This document shows, piece by piece, positions 16,925 through 25,627 of a stretch of DNA of 64,000 nucleotides. The DNA comes from Candidatus Rifleibacteriota bacterium (lineage in GTDB: Bacteria > Muiribacteriota > Ozemobacteria > Ozemobacterales > Ozemobacteraceae). The stretch is taken from NCBI GenBank assembly GCA_024710355.1, contig JANJUX010000015.1:124001-188000 (forward strand), given 5' to 3'. The notes beneath the pieces were generated by a model. It was not told the DNA's origin and did not search any database. It worked only from the letters and a program-made list of their open reading frames with translations. The position numbers and the translations under genes were made by a program. Within the stretch, counting starts at the first letter, position 1, and every line of letters begins with the position of its first letter.

Positions 16925-19371
16925 AACAGAAATCATTAGACAATCTTGAATTCAATAAAATCCTGGCGATCATCGCTTCGTTCGCCGGTTCACGTGCCGC
17001 CAAAGAGAAGATTCTGGCGCTGCAGCCCTCCACTGATGCAAATGAGATCAGCGGCTGGCTGGCCGAAATCGATGAGTTTCTCGAATACTCTCATTCTGGA
17101 GTGAAAATCAATCCGGGTGGCCTTCGCGATATTCGTGAAATTATCGAGATTCTTCAGGCCGGCTCGACCGTTCTCGGCTCAGAAGACTTTCTTAAAGTCA
17201 AAGCCAACATCGAAACAGCTGCCGGTTTGCGAAAAGCTTTTGACAGCCATGCCACCAGTCTGTCGCTGAAAATCCAGGGCCGTATCGCCGAGCGGATTCG
17301 CGGCATGCCCCTGCTTTCCGGGCTGTTTCAGAGAATCGACGATTGTCTCGATGACCGGGGCCAGGTGCGCAATGACGCTTCGCCTGCTCTCGCCTCGATC
17401 CGTCGCGAATACACGCAGACGGTCGGAAACATCGAGAAGCAGCTCGCCGCCTTTCTGGCACATCATGCCGAAGACGTTCAGGACCGCTACTTCACACTGC
17501 GCAATGATCGCTATGTCGTGCCGGTTCTGGCTTCAGCTCAGAGTCGTATTCAGGGTATCGTTCATGACCAGTCGGCCACCGGCCAGACAGTGTTTATTGA
17601 ACCTCTGCAGTTTCTGCCGGTCAACAACCGTCTGGCGCAACTGCGGCTTTCTGAACGCGAAGAAATCAGAAAAATTTTCAACAGCCTTACCTCTCTTCTT
17701 TATCAGTCGCTTGGGGCAATGACCGAACAGTTCGAGACCCTTACCTGGCTGGATATGGTGCGGGCCCGCAGCGAGTTCTCAGTCAGATACGAGGCCAGCC
17801 GGCCAGAAATCGCCGATAAGCCAGATCTGCTGCTGAATCAGGCCCGGCACCCCCTGATTCACCCGAACTGCGTGCCTCTCGACATAAAGATGAATTCGAA
17901 CCAGCGCTGCATAATCATTACCGGCCCGAATGGTGGCGGTAAAACGGTAGCGCTTAAAACAGTCGGTATCAATGCTCTGTTGATGCAGACCGGCAACTAT
18001 GTGCTTGCGGCGCGTGACGCTCGAATTCCGGTTTTTCACCAGGTGCTTTCTGATATTGGTGAGAGCCAGAGTATCGAAGATCATCTTTCAACTTTTACCG
18101 CACATCTCAAACGCTTGAAAGAGATGATCGACATTGGCGGCGCCCATTCATTGATTCTGATTGACGAAATATGCGTTGGTACCGACCCGGTTGAGGGTGG
18201 GGCGCTGGCTTCAGGTTTCCTCAAAGAGCTGAGCTCGCGCGGTGCTTTCTGCGTCGTGACTTCGCATTATGATTCTCTCAAGCATGTGGCATTTACCACT
18301 GAAGGTTTTATCAATGCCGCCATGGAATTCGATTATGAGACCTTCAAGCCGACATTTCGTTTTCAGATCGGTATTCCCGGCAAGAGCAACGCTCTCGCGA
18401 TGGCGCGGGTGTTTGGCCTGCCAGAATCGGTTCTGTCGGAACTGGTGCAGTCAAATGCAGGTGAGCGCCGCGATGAAAAAGGTTTGATCGAGGCCATCGA
18501 GCGGGAACGCAACCGCGCCGAGGCTCTGCGAAGAACTTACGTTCAGAAACTGTCTACCCTGCGTGCCCGTGAACAGGAAATCGAAAAGACTACCCAGCAG
18601 CTGCAGGAATTCCGCAAAACGAAACGCGACCGGCTCACCGAAGAATTTACCGTTGAACTGCGCGCCAGACTGCGTGATATCGAGACGCTGATCAACCGGC
18701 TGCGGCAGATCGCCGCAAAAAATGAATCACCAGAAATGCTTAAGGCCTTGGATGAAGCACGTCAGGCCCATTCCGAAACCAGAAAAAATCTGGCCGAGGT
18801 AAATAAACCGGTAGAAGACCGGATTGCCCCGGTTTCAGATCAACCATCGCTGAAAATAGACGAACTCAAGCCCGGTATGAACGTGGTCTGGAAGCTCAAC
18901 CTGCGCCAGGGAACCGTGATCCGCCAGGCTGGTCGCAAGCGTGTCGAGGTCGATTTTGATGGCAAGCTTATGGTTGTGCATGCATCAGAACTGTCTGCCG
19001 GGCCGCAGAAGTCGTCGGCTGAAAAAGAAAAGACCGGCGGCAACGTATTTGCGGTTCGCCCCCTGGTTAAAAGCGAGATCGATGTGCGCGGTATGCGGGT
19101 AGAAGAGGCGGTTGACGAGGTTGAGACCTACCTCAAGATCGTCAGTGAAACCGACATGGGCCGTATTTTCATCATTCACGGCAAGGGCACCGGGGCGCTG
19201 CAGAAGGCGATTACCGATTATCTCAAAAGCAGTCCCTGGAAAAAGAAGTTCCGTTCCGGTCGCTACGGCGAAGGCGATCTCGGCGTCACCGTCGTCGTAT
19301 TTAGACCAGAAGCCGATAACGACCCTCTCGACCCACGCCAGACCGGCAAAACTTCACCCTCCCGCGCGTAA
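16921..19371 (+). CDS. mutS2: Endonuclease MutS2 (ribosome-rescue/recombination-suppressor ATPase)
   Basis: MutS2 is a MutS-family ABC-type ATPase with a C-terminal Smr nuclease domain, known to suppress recombination or split collided ribosomes. The 816-aa length fits the family. The N-terminus LDNLEFNKILAIIASFAGS is the usual opening. Walker A is GPNGGGKT near residue 335-342, Walker B/LIDEICVGTDP near 410, and the switch segment TSHYDSLKHVAF follows. A coiled coil covers ~510-640. The Smr domain (~719-810) has IDVRGMRVEEA and FIIHGKGTGALQ. The start is GTG, with no convincing RBS; it lies in a dispersed repeat, but the N-terminal homology leaves no shorter choice. Confidence 0.95.
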   Translation: MEQKSLDNLEFNKILAIIASFAGSRAAKEKILALQPSTDANEISGWLAEIDEFLEYSHSGVKINPGGLRDIREIIEILQAGSTVLGSEDFLKVKANIETAAGLRKAFDSHATSLSLKIQGRIAERIRGMPLLSGLFQRIDDCLDDRGQVRNDASPALASIRREYTQTVGNIEKQLAAFLAHHAEDVQDRYFTLRNDRYVVPVLASAQSRIQGIVHDQSATGQTVFIEPLQFLPVNNRLAQLRLSEREEIRKIFNSLTSLLYQSLGAMTEQFETLTWLDMVRARSEFSVRYEASRPEIADKPDLLLNQARHPLIHPNCVPLDIKMNSNQRCIIITGPNGGGKTVALKTVGINALLMQTGNYVLAARDARIPVFHQVLSDIGESQSIEDHLSTFTAHLKRLKEMIDIGGAHSLILIDEICVGTDPVEGGALASGFLKELSSRGAFCVVTSHYDSLKHVAFTTEGFINAAMEFDYETFKPTFRFQIGIPGKSNALAMARVFGLPESVLSELVQSNAGERRDEKGLIEAIERERNRAEALRRTYVQKLSTLRAREQEIEKTTQQLQEFRKTKRDRLTEEFTVELRARLRDIETLINRLRQIAAKNESPEMLKALDEARQAHSETRKNLAEVNKPVEDRIAPVSDQPSLKIDELKPGMNVVWKLNLRQGTVIRQAGRKRVEVDFDGKLMVVHASELSAGPQKSSAEKEKTGGNVFAVRPLVKSEIDVRGMRVEEAVDEVETYLKIVSETDMGRIFIIHGKGTGALQKAITDYLKSSPWKKKFRSGRYGEGDLGVTVVVFRPEADNDPLDPRQTGKTSPSRA

Positions 19372-19541
19372 AAATAATTGCGTTAAAGGGTTGAAGGTTG
19401 AGAGCTGGTGTCAGCCAGCCTTGAAAAAGTGAAAAAGCTATCTGGCTGCAATATTGTAATGATGTTACAGTGCAGAGATCCTGTGAAAATTGGAATCATT
19501 GGTGCGGTGGAAGTGGTATCTGACAATCGGGAGGATTGGTG

Positions 19542-20051
19542 ATGAGATCAAAATCAGCTATATGTATTGTGATATTTGCTGTTTGTTTTGCTATACAGCT
19601 ATTTGGCCGGGAAAAGCCTGTGGTTGAAACTCAATTTTTTTCTCTCGAAACAGAACTTTCTGATCCTGTTATACAGGAAATATTTGAGAAGGTTACTGCC
19701 GCAATTGATGGAAAAATTTTTATGTTGGATGATAATTCCAATATAGTAGAACAGGCTTTAAAAGGAAAGGTCGGGAGCATTTCAAAATGGCCGGCCAGGA
19801 AATTTACAAAATTTCTGGATGCAAAAGCGGTTAAACCTGAGGATATGGTTCTTGTTGTGACTGTAAATCACTCTGATGGAGACGGCATTTATCACGCTCT
19901 GGTTCGTGGGTGTGTTTATGAATATGGCAAGCGGCGATACGTAACCAGATCAGCTTATGAGTTTCGAAATTCTGTAACCGGTAAACCAGATGACGTCAAG
20001 CTCATGGAGAACAAAATTATGCACTGGTTGAAGGGTTATGCTTTTAAGTAA
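19542..20051 (+). CDS. Hypothetical secreted protein, 169 aa
   Basis: I do not recognise the family. Residues 1-22 form a signal peptide (MRSKSAICIVIFAVCFAIQL). The mature part contains an alternating hydrophobic strand (EDMVLVVTVNH) and a basic, tyrosine-rich segment (VYEYGKRRYVTRSAYEF). GGGAGGA lies six bases before the ATG at 19542, which decides the start over nearby TTG and GTG codons. The gene is more AT-rich than its neighbours and stands alone between mutS2 and the Rpn-type gene, so it may be an acquired or lineage-specific gene. Confidence 0.75.
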   Translation: MRSKSAICIVIFAVCFAIQLFGREKPVVETQFFSLETELSDPVIQEIFEKVTAAIDGKIFMLDDNSNIVEQALKGKVGSISKWPARKFTKFLDAKAVKPEDMVLVVTVNHSDGDGIYHALVRGCVYEYGKRRYVTRSAYEFRNSVTGKPDDVKLMENKIMHWLKGYAFK

Positions 20052-20162
20052 TAAAAAGCACATTTAGATCCTGGCTTTTGCATTTTGCGATATGCAGGGC
20101 TCGAGAATCAGGATTAATATGTGTCCTGGTGTTTTAGCCGATTTTGCAGTGCCGGCGGTTTT

Positions 20163-21182
20163 TTATGTTTTTTTCTTTGCGAGTCTGCGGACCTGGGTAG
20201 TGCGAGATTTGCTGCTGGTTTTATACCTGGTGGCTTCTTCTTTCAGGCATCCAGGAGAAGTTTTTCTCAATCCGGCAAGGATTTCGGGCCAAAAGCTGGC
20301 GGCGGGGTAATCAGACTGTAATGCTGCAATCTTCGCTTCGGCTTTTTCAAGCGTAATCTCACCTTCGCAAAACATTTGCAGAATCAAGCGCGCTTTTCCC
20401 TCAACTTTACCTTCCTCTCGGCCTTCTTCTCGGCCTTCGAGCTTGCCAAGGCCATAAGATGACTCAACCATGCTTGCCTGATAGTGCAGGTCGTTTGAAT
20501 AGCGCCGATACTCGATACGTTCAGCATCACTGAGCTTCATTATGTCGAGGCGTGTTTTAGCCTGTTGCAGGCCTCTCGCCTTGAACCCGGGCTTGATTTC
20601 TTCATTCTTCAGAAAATATATCCATTCATCCAGCGTGTTGCGGGCAACATTATCGAAGTTGTTGACCTTTATCAGATAATATTCGGGAAAAATCTCGCGT
20701 GGCGAGACTTGTCGATAGAGCCGCCGTTGTTCATTGCTCAGCATAAGTTCATCATGGCGGTGCAGCCCGGTGAAAACGGTCTGGCCGCGATAGATGTAGT
20801 CTGCGCCATGGCCCAGATCAAAATAGAGAATATTTATCGAAATTACCTTCACGACCTCTGAATAGGCTGAACTCTCTGCCAGATGTTCAGTCACAGCCAT
20901 GGATGCCGAGAATAGAATGCGTTGAAAGTAGTCGTATTCGTGTTCGTATTGGATTTCGATAATGATGATCTCATTTTTGCCATTCGCAACTTTCAAATCG
21001 AGGCGGTTGGTTTTTTGCCTGGCAAAATCTTTGTTGCTTTCGCTCTCAAGTATCGACAGAATCTTGATGTCATCTTTCAGCAACTCTGAAAGGAACCCTT
21101 CGAGAATATCGAAGTTGACCTTGCTGCGCAACAGCCTTTTAATTGCCCAGTCGAAACTGACCAGTTTGCGTGGCTTTGTCAT
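20163..21182 (-). CDS. Rpn-family recombination-promoting nuclease / PD-(D/E)XK transposase-like protein
   Basis: This 339-aa protein belongs to the Rpn/PDDEXK_2 family. The N-terminal nuclease core runs from VSFDWAIKRLLRSKVNFDIL to the catalytic pattern RLDLKVANGKNEIIIIEIQ (D...ExQ). The C-terminus has the typical low-complexity EGREEGREEGKVEGK stretch followed by a helical tail. Such genes are mobile-like and common in multiple copies; the E. coli homologues are DNA endonucleases that stimulate RecA-independent recombination. The ATG at 21182 has AAGGAAA upstream; the frame is open to 21386 but without an RBS. It is convergent with the upstream secreted-protein gene and divergent from rpoN. 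Confidence 0.88.
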   Translation of the reverse strand: MTKPRKLVSFDWAIKRLLRSKVNFDILEGFLSELLKDDIKILSILESESNKDFARQKTNRLDLKVANGKNEIIIIEIQYEHEYDYFQRILFSASMAVTEHLAESSAYSEVVKVISINILYFDLGHGADYIYRGQTVFTGLHRHDELMLSNEQRRLYRQVSPREIFPEYYLIKVNNFDNVARNTLDEWIYFLKNEEIKPGFKARGLQQAKTRLDIMKLSDAERIEYRRYSNDLHYQASMVESSYGLGKLEGREEGREEGKVEGKARLILQMFCEGEITLEKAEAKIAALQSDYPAASFWPEILAGLRKTSPGCLKEEATRYKTSSKSRTTQVRRLAKKKT

Positions 21183-21309
21183 TATCGTTTTCCTTCGCAT
21201 CAACTGCAAAATCGATTCGCACTGCCAGTATATCGCAAACCCATTTCCCCGACAAGATGACATGAAGGACCGAAAAACAGCAGCGCTATTTTTCGGTAAA
21301 ACTCTGCGG

Positions 21310-21338
21310 TTGTTGTAATTGGACTGATACGGTATAAT
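21310..21338 (+). promoter_or_regulatory. Sigma-70-type promoter for rpoN
   Basis: TTGTTG (21310-21315) and a perfect TATAAT (21333-21338) are separated by 17 bases, 51 bases before the rpoN ATG. Confidence 0.65.
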
Positions 21339-21389
21339 GCCTGTGAGATAGATTTCTCTCATCAAAGTTTCAGTAAGGTTTGTCATAAC

Positions 21390-22844
21390 ATGGATAATTC
21401 ACTCAGACTCGGGTTGTCACAAAAGCTCACCCAGACCCTGAAAATGACCCCGGAGATGCAGCTTGCCATCAAGATTCTGCAGCTTAACAGCGTTGAGCTG
21501 AAAAATCAGATTATCGAGGTGCTCGAAACCAATCCAGTTGTCGAACTTGATGAGAAGTCGGTCAAACCGAACGAACTGCCGCTCGAAAAACTTGGCGAGA
21601 AGCTTCCGGAAGCGGGCCCGCCATCTCGCGAATTCAAAGAGGCCGGGCGTGACGATTTTGGCGTCGACTGGCAGAGATACATCGAAGACAACGAGCATTC
21701 CGAGTTCAAGATTTCTTCCGGCAGCTACAATCGCGACGAAGAAACGTCGTTCGAAAATTTTGTCTCTAAAAAGAGTAACCTGCGCGAACACCTGACCACA
21801 CAGCTGCGCGAGGTCAACCTCAACCCGACTGAGCAGAAGATCGGCGAATATCTGATCGGTCTGATCGACCGCAACGGTTATCTCAGGCACACCAGTGAAC
21901 AGATTTCTGAACTGCTGAAGGTTGAGATTGCGGTTGTCGACAGAGTCCGAAAAGCGATTCAAACCATGGACCCGGCCGGAGTAGGGGCCTTCGATCTGCG
22001 CGAATGCCTGCTTATACAGGCGCACGAAGAAGGCTATAGCGATGACGCGGTGACTGCGGTTATTTCCAGTCATCTCGAAGACCTGGCCCAGAATCGCATC
22101 AATAATATCGTTAAGGCCAGCGGCTTTGAACTCGAAGATATTCAGGCTGCGGTCGAGATTATCAAAGGTTTTAACCCGAAACCTGGTGCAAGTTTTCCGT
22201 CGACCGGTGACGAAATCTATGTTTCGCCCGAAGTTTTTGTCGAAAAGGTCGACGATGAATACGTTGTTACCATGAACGAGCGTGATCTGCCGCGGCTTCG
22301 CATCAACAATCTATATAAAGACGCAATGAAGCATCGCGATAAAACCGAGAAAGAAACCTATGAGTTCATCCGCAACAAACTCGAGGCGGCGAGATCTTTC
22401 CTTAAATACGTTGACAAACGCAAAGAGACGATCCTCAGTGTCACCCGCGCTATTTGCGAGGTGCAGCGCGACTTTCTCGATTTCGGCATTCTGCATCTCA
22501 AACCCTTGACACTTCAAGATGTCGCCGGTATGGCCGGCGTGCACGAGTCAACCGTGAGCCGCGCTACCAGCGGCAAATACGTGCAGACGCCGCGCGGGCT
22601 TTTTGAATTGAAGTTTTTCTTTTCAGGTGCGGCACGCACGCAAAGCGGTGAGGACGTCTCGACGATGGCGGTCAAGAAGCGTATCGACGACCTTGTTAAG
22701 GCAGAGAACCCCAAAAAACCCCTTTCCGACAGTCATATTGTCGATATGCTGAAGAAAGACGGCATTTTTCTCGCCCGCCGCACCGTTGCCAAATACCGCA
22801 TCGAATTGAACATCCCGAGCTCCTCCGCCCGCAAACAGCACTGA
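21390..22844 (+). CDS. rpoN: RNA polymerase sigma-54 factor
   Basis: The 484-aa product is sigma-54, which directs RNA polymerase to -24/-12 promoters and needs AAA+ activators. The N-terminal region I (LRLGLSQKLTQTLKMTPEMQLAIKILQ pattern, split at residue 20) binds activators. An acidic linker lies at ~50-120 and the core-binding domain at ~120-310. The HTH around residues 370-400 reads LTLQDVAGMAGVHESTVSRA. The RpoN box, ARRTVAKYR, is at ~461-470. The gene lies just upstream of the pilin/secretion island, where a near-consensus sigma-54 promoter is found (31142-31157). Confidence 0.96.
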   Translation: MDNSLRLGLSQKLTQTLKMTPEMQLAIKILQLNSVELKNQIIEVLETNPVVELDEKSVKPNELPLEKLGEKLPEAGPPSREFKEAGRDDFGVDWQRYIEDNEHSEFKISSGSYNRDEETSFENFVSKKSNLREHLTTQLREVNLNPTEQKIGEYLIGLIDRNGYLRHTSEQISELLKVEIAVVDRVRKAIQTMDPAGVGAFDLRECLLIQAHEEGYSDDAVTAVISSHLEDLAQNRINNIVKASGFELEDIQAAVEIIKGFNPKPGASFPSTGDEIYVSPEVFVEKVDDEYVVTMNERDLPRLRINNLYKDAMKHRDKTEKETYEFIRNKLEAARSFLKYVDKRKETILSVTRAICEVQRDFLDFGILHLKPLTLQDVAGMAGVHESTVSRATSGKYVQTPRGLFELKFFFSGAARTQSGEDVSTMAVKKRIDDLVKAENPKKPLSDSHIVDMLKKDGIFLARRTVAKYRIELNIPSSSARKQH

Positions 22845-23006
22845 CAGTTAGCTTGCGTGCAAGCAGAGGGCTTGAACTTTTCCATTCTCCGCCTGCTGCC
22901 TGTTAAAAAATTTTGTGTTGCGGATAAAATATGTTATTTTTCTACTAAGTAAATGATAATCGTTGTCCGATATAGTTTGCAGCCTAATCTAACTTAATGG
23001 ACAAAT

Positions 23007-23867
23007 ATGAACAAAATTAAGTGGTTAATCTTTATTTTCATCGGCCTGGTAAGCGCGTCTGGCCTGGTTAATGCGGCCGCGCCCGCTTTGCTTGGGGCCG
23101 GTGATACTGTCAGTATCTGGGTCAAGGGCGAGCCAGAGCTGTCGGTAGAAAGACAGGTAGGCAGAGACGGAAGCATTATAATGCCCTTGATCGGTTCTGT
23201 AGGTGTCAGTGGCATGAAAACCAATGATGCGGCCCGCCTGATCTCGCAGATGCTCGAAGACGGTTATCTCAAAGATCCTCTCGTTCAGGTTACCCTTAAA
23301 GGCAAGGGCTCGAAGAAAGCCGTTACTGCCAGCGGTGTTGCACCGGCATCTCCGTCGGCCACCGATAAGGCAGCCTCAGCTCAGACCGCAGACCGTCAGC
23401 TTCTTGTTGAAGTCGTCGATGCTGCTTCCAGAACCGGCGTTGCCGATGTCGCCATGATGCTTGGTAACAAGATTTATCAGTCGAACCGACTTGGCCAGAT
23501 CCTTCTTGACGAAAGCTCCGGCTACGTGGTCGTAATTGCCGACGGCTTCTCAACCGCCGCCGGTCAGCTTGAAGAGATGCTCAAAGCTGGTAACCCGTCG
23601 AGAATCTACCTGAAACCGATCAAGCTTGCTGAGTCTGTGACTATTACAGTTGTCGACGCCTTTACCCGCCAGCCACTGCCGAACGTTGAAGTGCTGCTCG
23701 AAGATGCAAAAGTGGCCACCAATCGACAGGGGTCTTTCAAGATCAGCCTTATCAAAAAAGAATTCGGAGAAATTACCCTGAAACGCAAGGGCTATCGTCA
23801 GCACCGACAGGTGGTTGACTTCAAGGGCCCGGCCGAACAGACCGTGATGATGGTAAGAGATGAATAG
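23007..23867 (+). CDS. Wza-like polysaccharide export protein fused to carboxypeptidase-regulatory-like repeats
   Basis: The protein is 286 aa. A signal peptide covers ~1-24. Residues ~27-100 are a Poly_export (Wza N-terminal) domain: LLGAGDTVSIWVKGEPELS, GRDGSIIMPLIGSVGVSG and DPLVQVTLKG are typical. After an Ala/Ser-rich linker (~105-130) two carboxypeptidase-regulatory-like beta domains follow: LLVEVVDAASRTGVADVAMM and VTITVVDAFTRQPLPNVEVL. It lacks the usual SLBB series and C-terminal outer-membrane helix of Wza. It should be periplasmic or outer-membrane associated. The next gene, a prepilin, overlaps it by eight bases, which ties the export protein to the filament machinery. Confidence 0.8.
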   Translation: MNKIKWLIFIFIGLVSASGLVNAAAPALLGAGDTVSIWVKGEPELSVERQVGRDGSIIMPLIGSVGVSGMKTNDAARLISQMLEDGYLKDPLVQVTLKGKGSKKAVTASGVAPASPSATDKAASAQTADRQLLVEVVDAASRTGVADVAMMLGNKIYQSNRLGQILLDESSGYVVVIADGFSTAAGQLEEMLKAGNPSRIYLKPIKLAESVTITVVDAFTRQPLPNVEVLLEDAKVATNRQGSFKISLIKKEFGEITLKRKGYRQHRQVVDFKGPAEQTVMMVRDE

Positions 23868-24279
23868 ACAGCGTGGGGGCTTCACCCTCATGGAAATGCT
23901 GATTGTGGTCGCAATAATAGCCGTCCTCGCCGGGGCCGGCTATAACTATTATGCCGACATTCTACCGGAAGCCCGTGAAAACACCGCGCGAATGAACCTC
24001 AAAATTGTCAGAGACGCGATTTCGCGATATTTTAAAGACAATATGGCATACCCGACCAGCCTGAAATCGCTTGATTCCTATCTGCAGCAGCCTGTCGAGA
24101 CGGTTCTCATAACCCCTCTCGGCGGTGACGCCAAGCTTCGTCTCGAATATAATTCCAGTCTCGATACGGTAAGTTTTTACGAACGCGTCTATGTCTGGTC
24201 AGATCAGGAGCTTGTTCCTGCAGGAAAACAGATTCGTGACGTAAGAATAAAGTTAAATGGTACTGAGATGCCGTGGTAA
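23860..24279 (+). CDS. Type II secretion/type IV pilus-like prepilin (short)
   Basis: The 139-aa protein has a prepilin signal: leader MNRQRG, cleavage after Gly, then FTLMEMLIVVAIIAVLAGAG with Glu at +5. The mature part is a short pseudopilin with a strand-rich C-terminus and, unlike the later pilins here, no DPWG motif or C-terminal extension. It overlaps the Wza-like gene by eight bases and precedes the GspF gene by 34 bases. It may be a minor or initiating pseudopilin. Confidence 0.85.
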   Translation: MNRQRGGFTLMEMLIVVAIIAVLAGAGYNYYADILPEARENTARMNLKIVRDAISRYFKDNMAYPTSLKSLDSYLQQPVETVLITPLGGDAKLRLEYNSSLDTVSFYERVYVWSDQELVPAGKQIRDVRIKLNGTEMPW

Positions 24280-24313
24280 AATAAATCAGAAAATGAACTA
24301 GGGAGCGGCAAAG

Positions 24314-25480
24314 ATGGTAGATGTAAGCAACAACACCAGTGAAGACGTCAGACAAGAGGGTCCCGGAGAAGAGAACCGGCCGATTTTTTCATATCTCAAT
24401 CCGTTTTATGGCGGCATCGGGCTGAGTGAGCGCCTGCTGTTCACCAAATACTTTACGACCCTGTCGCGTGCCGGTATTTCGGTATTGCGTTCATTGGGCA
24501 CTCTTTCACGCCAGATGAAGACCTGGCGTTTCAAAAAGATCATCTGGGATTCCAAAACCGAGGTTGAGGGCGGCATGCCTCTGCATCTGTGTTTCAAAAA
24601 GCACGATGACGTTTTTGGCATGCTGTATTCGAATCTGATCAAGGTTGGCGAAGAGTCGGGCCGACTGGTAATGGTTCTCGATCGTCTTACCAAGCTTATG
24701 GAGCGGCAGATCTCGATTCGTCGCCGCGTTATCGGCGCCATGACCTATCCGCTGATTATCTCGGCGGTGGCGGCTCTGGTTGTCATGTTTCTGATGCTGT
24801 TCGTCATCCCGCAGTTTGCCAATCTGTTCACGCAGTTCAATCAGGAACTGCCCTGGATTACGCAGAAGGTTATCGACTTTTCAAGCTTTATCGGTAATAA
24901 CCTGCTGTTGCTTTTTGCTGCTGGTCTGGGCTTTTTCATTATTCTCTTTCAGATAAACCAGACCAGGCCCGGTCGGCACTTTTTCGACTGGGTTAAGCTT
25001 AAATTGCCGGTTTTCGGTGGTCTGTTGCAGAAATACATCATTGCTTTGTATGCGAGAAATCTGGCTACGCTTTTTGAATCGGGTATCAACATCATTTCTG
25101 CAATGAAAATCAGTAACGAAGCCGTCGAAAATATGATTATTCAGGAGTCGCTGACGGCTGTTGTCGCGGAGGTAGAGGGCGGTATTCCGATATCGCGGGC
25201 TCTGGCCAAGGTCGAGATCATGCCTGAATTGTCGACCCAGATGATCGAGGTCGGCGAAGAATCCGGTAACCTTGACGAAATGCTGGAAAAGGTTGCTGAA
25301 TTCTATGAAGACGAAATAAACTTCCTGATCGACCAGATCACCGCACTGGTGGAACCGGCGTTCATTGTCGTCATCGGTACTATTGTCGGCATTATCGTTC
25401 TGGCCATGTATCTGCCGATTTTCCGAATGGCTCGCGTTGTGTCGGGTGGTTCGACCGGTTCTACGCCACCGGCTCTATAA
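24314..25480 (+). CDS. Type II secretion system F/PilC family inner-membrane platform protein
   Basis: The 388-aa protein is the polytopic platform that couples the assembly ATPase to pilin extraction. It has two GspF repeats. The first (~40-160) holds LFTKYFTTLSRAGISVLRSL and ends at a TM (~150-175, IISAVAALVVMFLMLFVIP). The second (~240-360) holds LYARNLATLFESGINIISAM and ends in a TM (AFIVVIGTIVGIIVLAMYLP). A third TM lies at ~195-215. The conserved GEESG motif occurs twice (VGEESGRL, VGEESGNL). RBS GGGAG precedes the ATG. A strong terminator follows, so the 23.0-25.5 kb genes form a unit. Confidence 0.92.
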   Translation: MVDVSNNTSEDVRQEGPGEENRPIFSYLNPFYGGIGLSERLLFTKYFTTLSRAGISVLRSLGTLSRQMKTWRFKKIIWDSKTEVEGGMPLHLCFKKHDDVFGMLYSNLIKVGEESGRLVMVLDRLTKLMERQISIRRRVIGAMTYPLIISAVAALVVMFLMLFVIPQFANLFTQFNQELPWITQKVIDFSSFIGNNLLLLFAAGLGFFIILFQINQTRPGRHFFDWVKLKLPVFGGLLQKYIIALYARNLATLFESGINIISAMKISNEAVENMIIQESLTAVVAEVEGGIPISRALAKVEIMPELSTQMIEVGEESGNLDEMLEKVAEFYEDEINFLIDQITALVEPAFIVVIGTIVGIIVLAMYLPIFRMARVVSGGSTGSTPPAL

Positions 25481-25490
25481 ATTCAGTCGC

Positions 25491-25524
25491 AAAAAAGGGC
25501 GGCCTGCGGGCCGCCCTTTTTTTT
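25491..25524 (+). terminator. Rho-independent terminator after the GspF gene
   Basis: GGGCGGCC (25497-25504) pairs with GGCCGCCC (25509-25516) around a 4-base loop, followed by eight T. Confidence 0.95.
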
Positions 25525-25627
25525 GTAAAATTTGTTTTTGCTCTAAAGTTTTGTTTAGCTGATGTCGAATGATGTAAAGGGGATATTAATTTTTTTTGCA
25601 ATTGATCATTTGATTAAGGAGCGGCTT

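Noticed and set aside
20163..21182. Insertion sequence boundaries around the Rpn-type gene
   Set aside because: No terminal inverted repeats or target duplications were seen flanking the gene.
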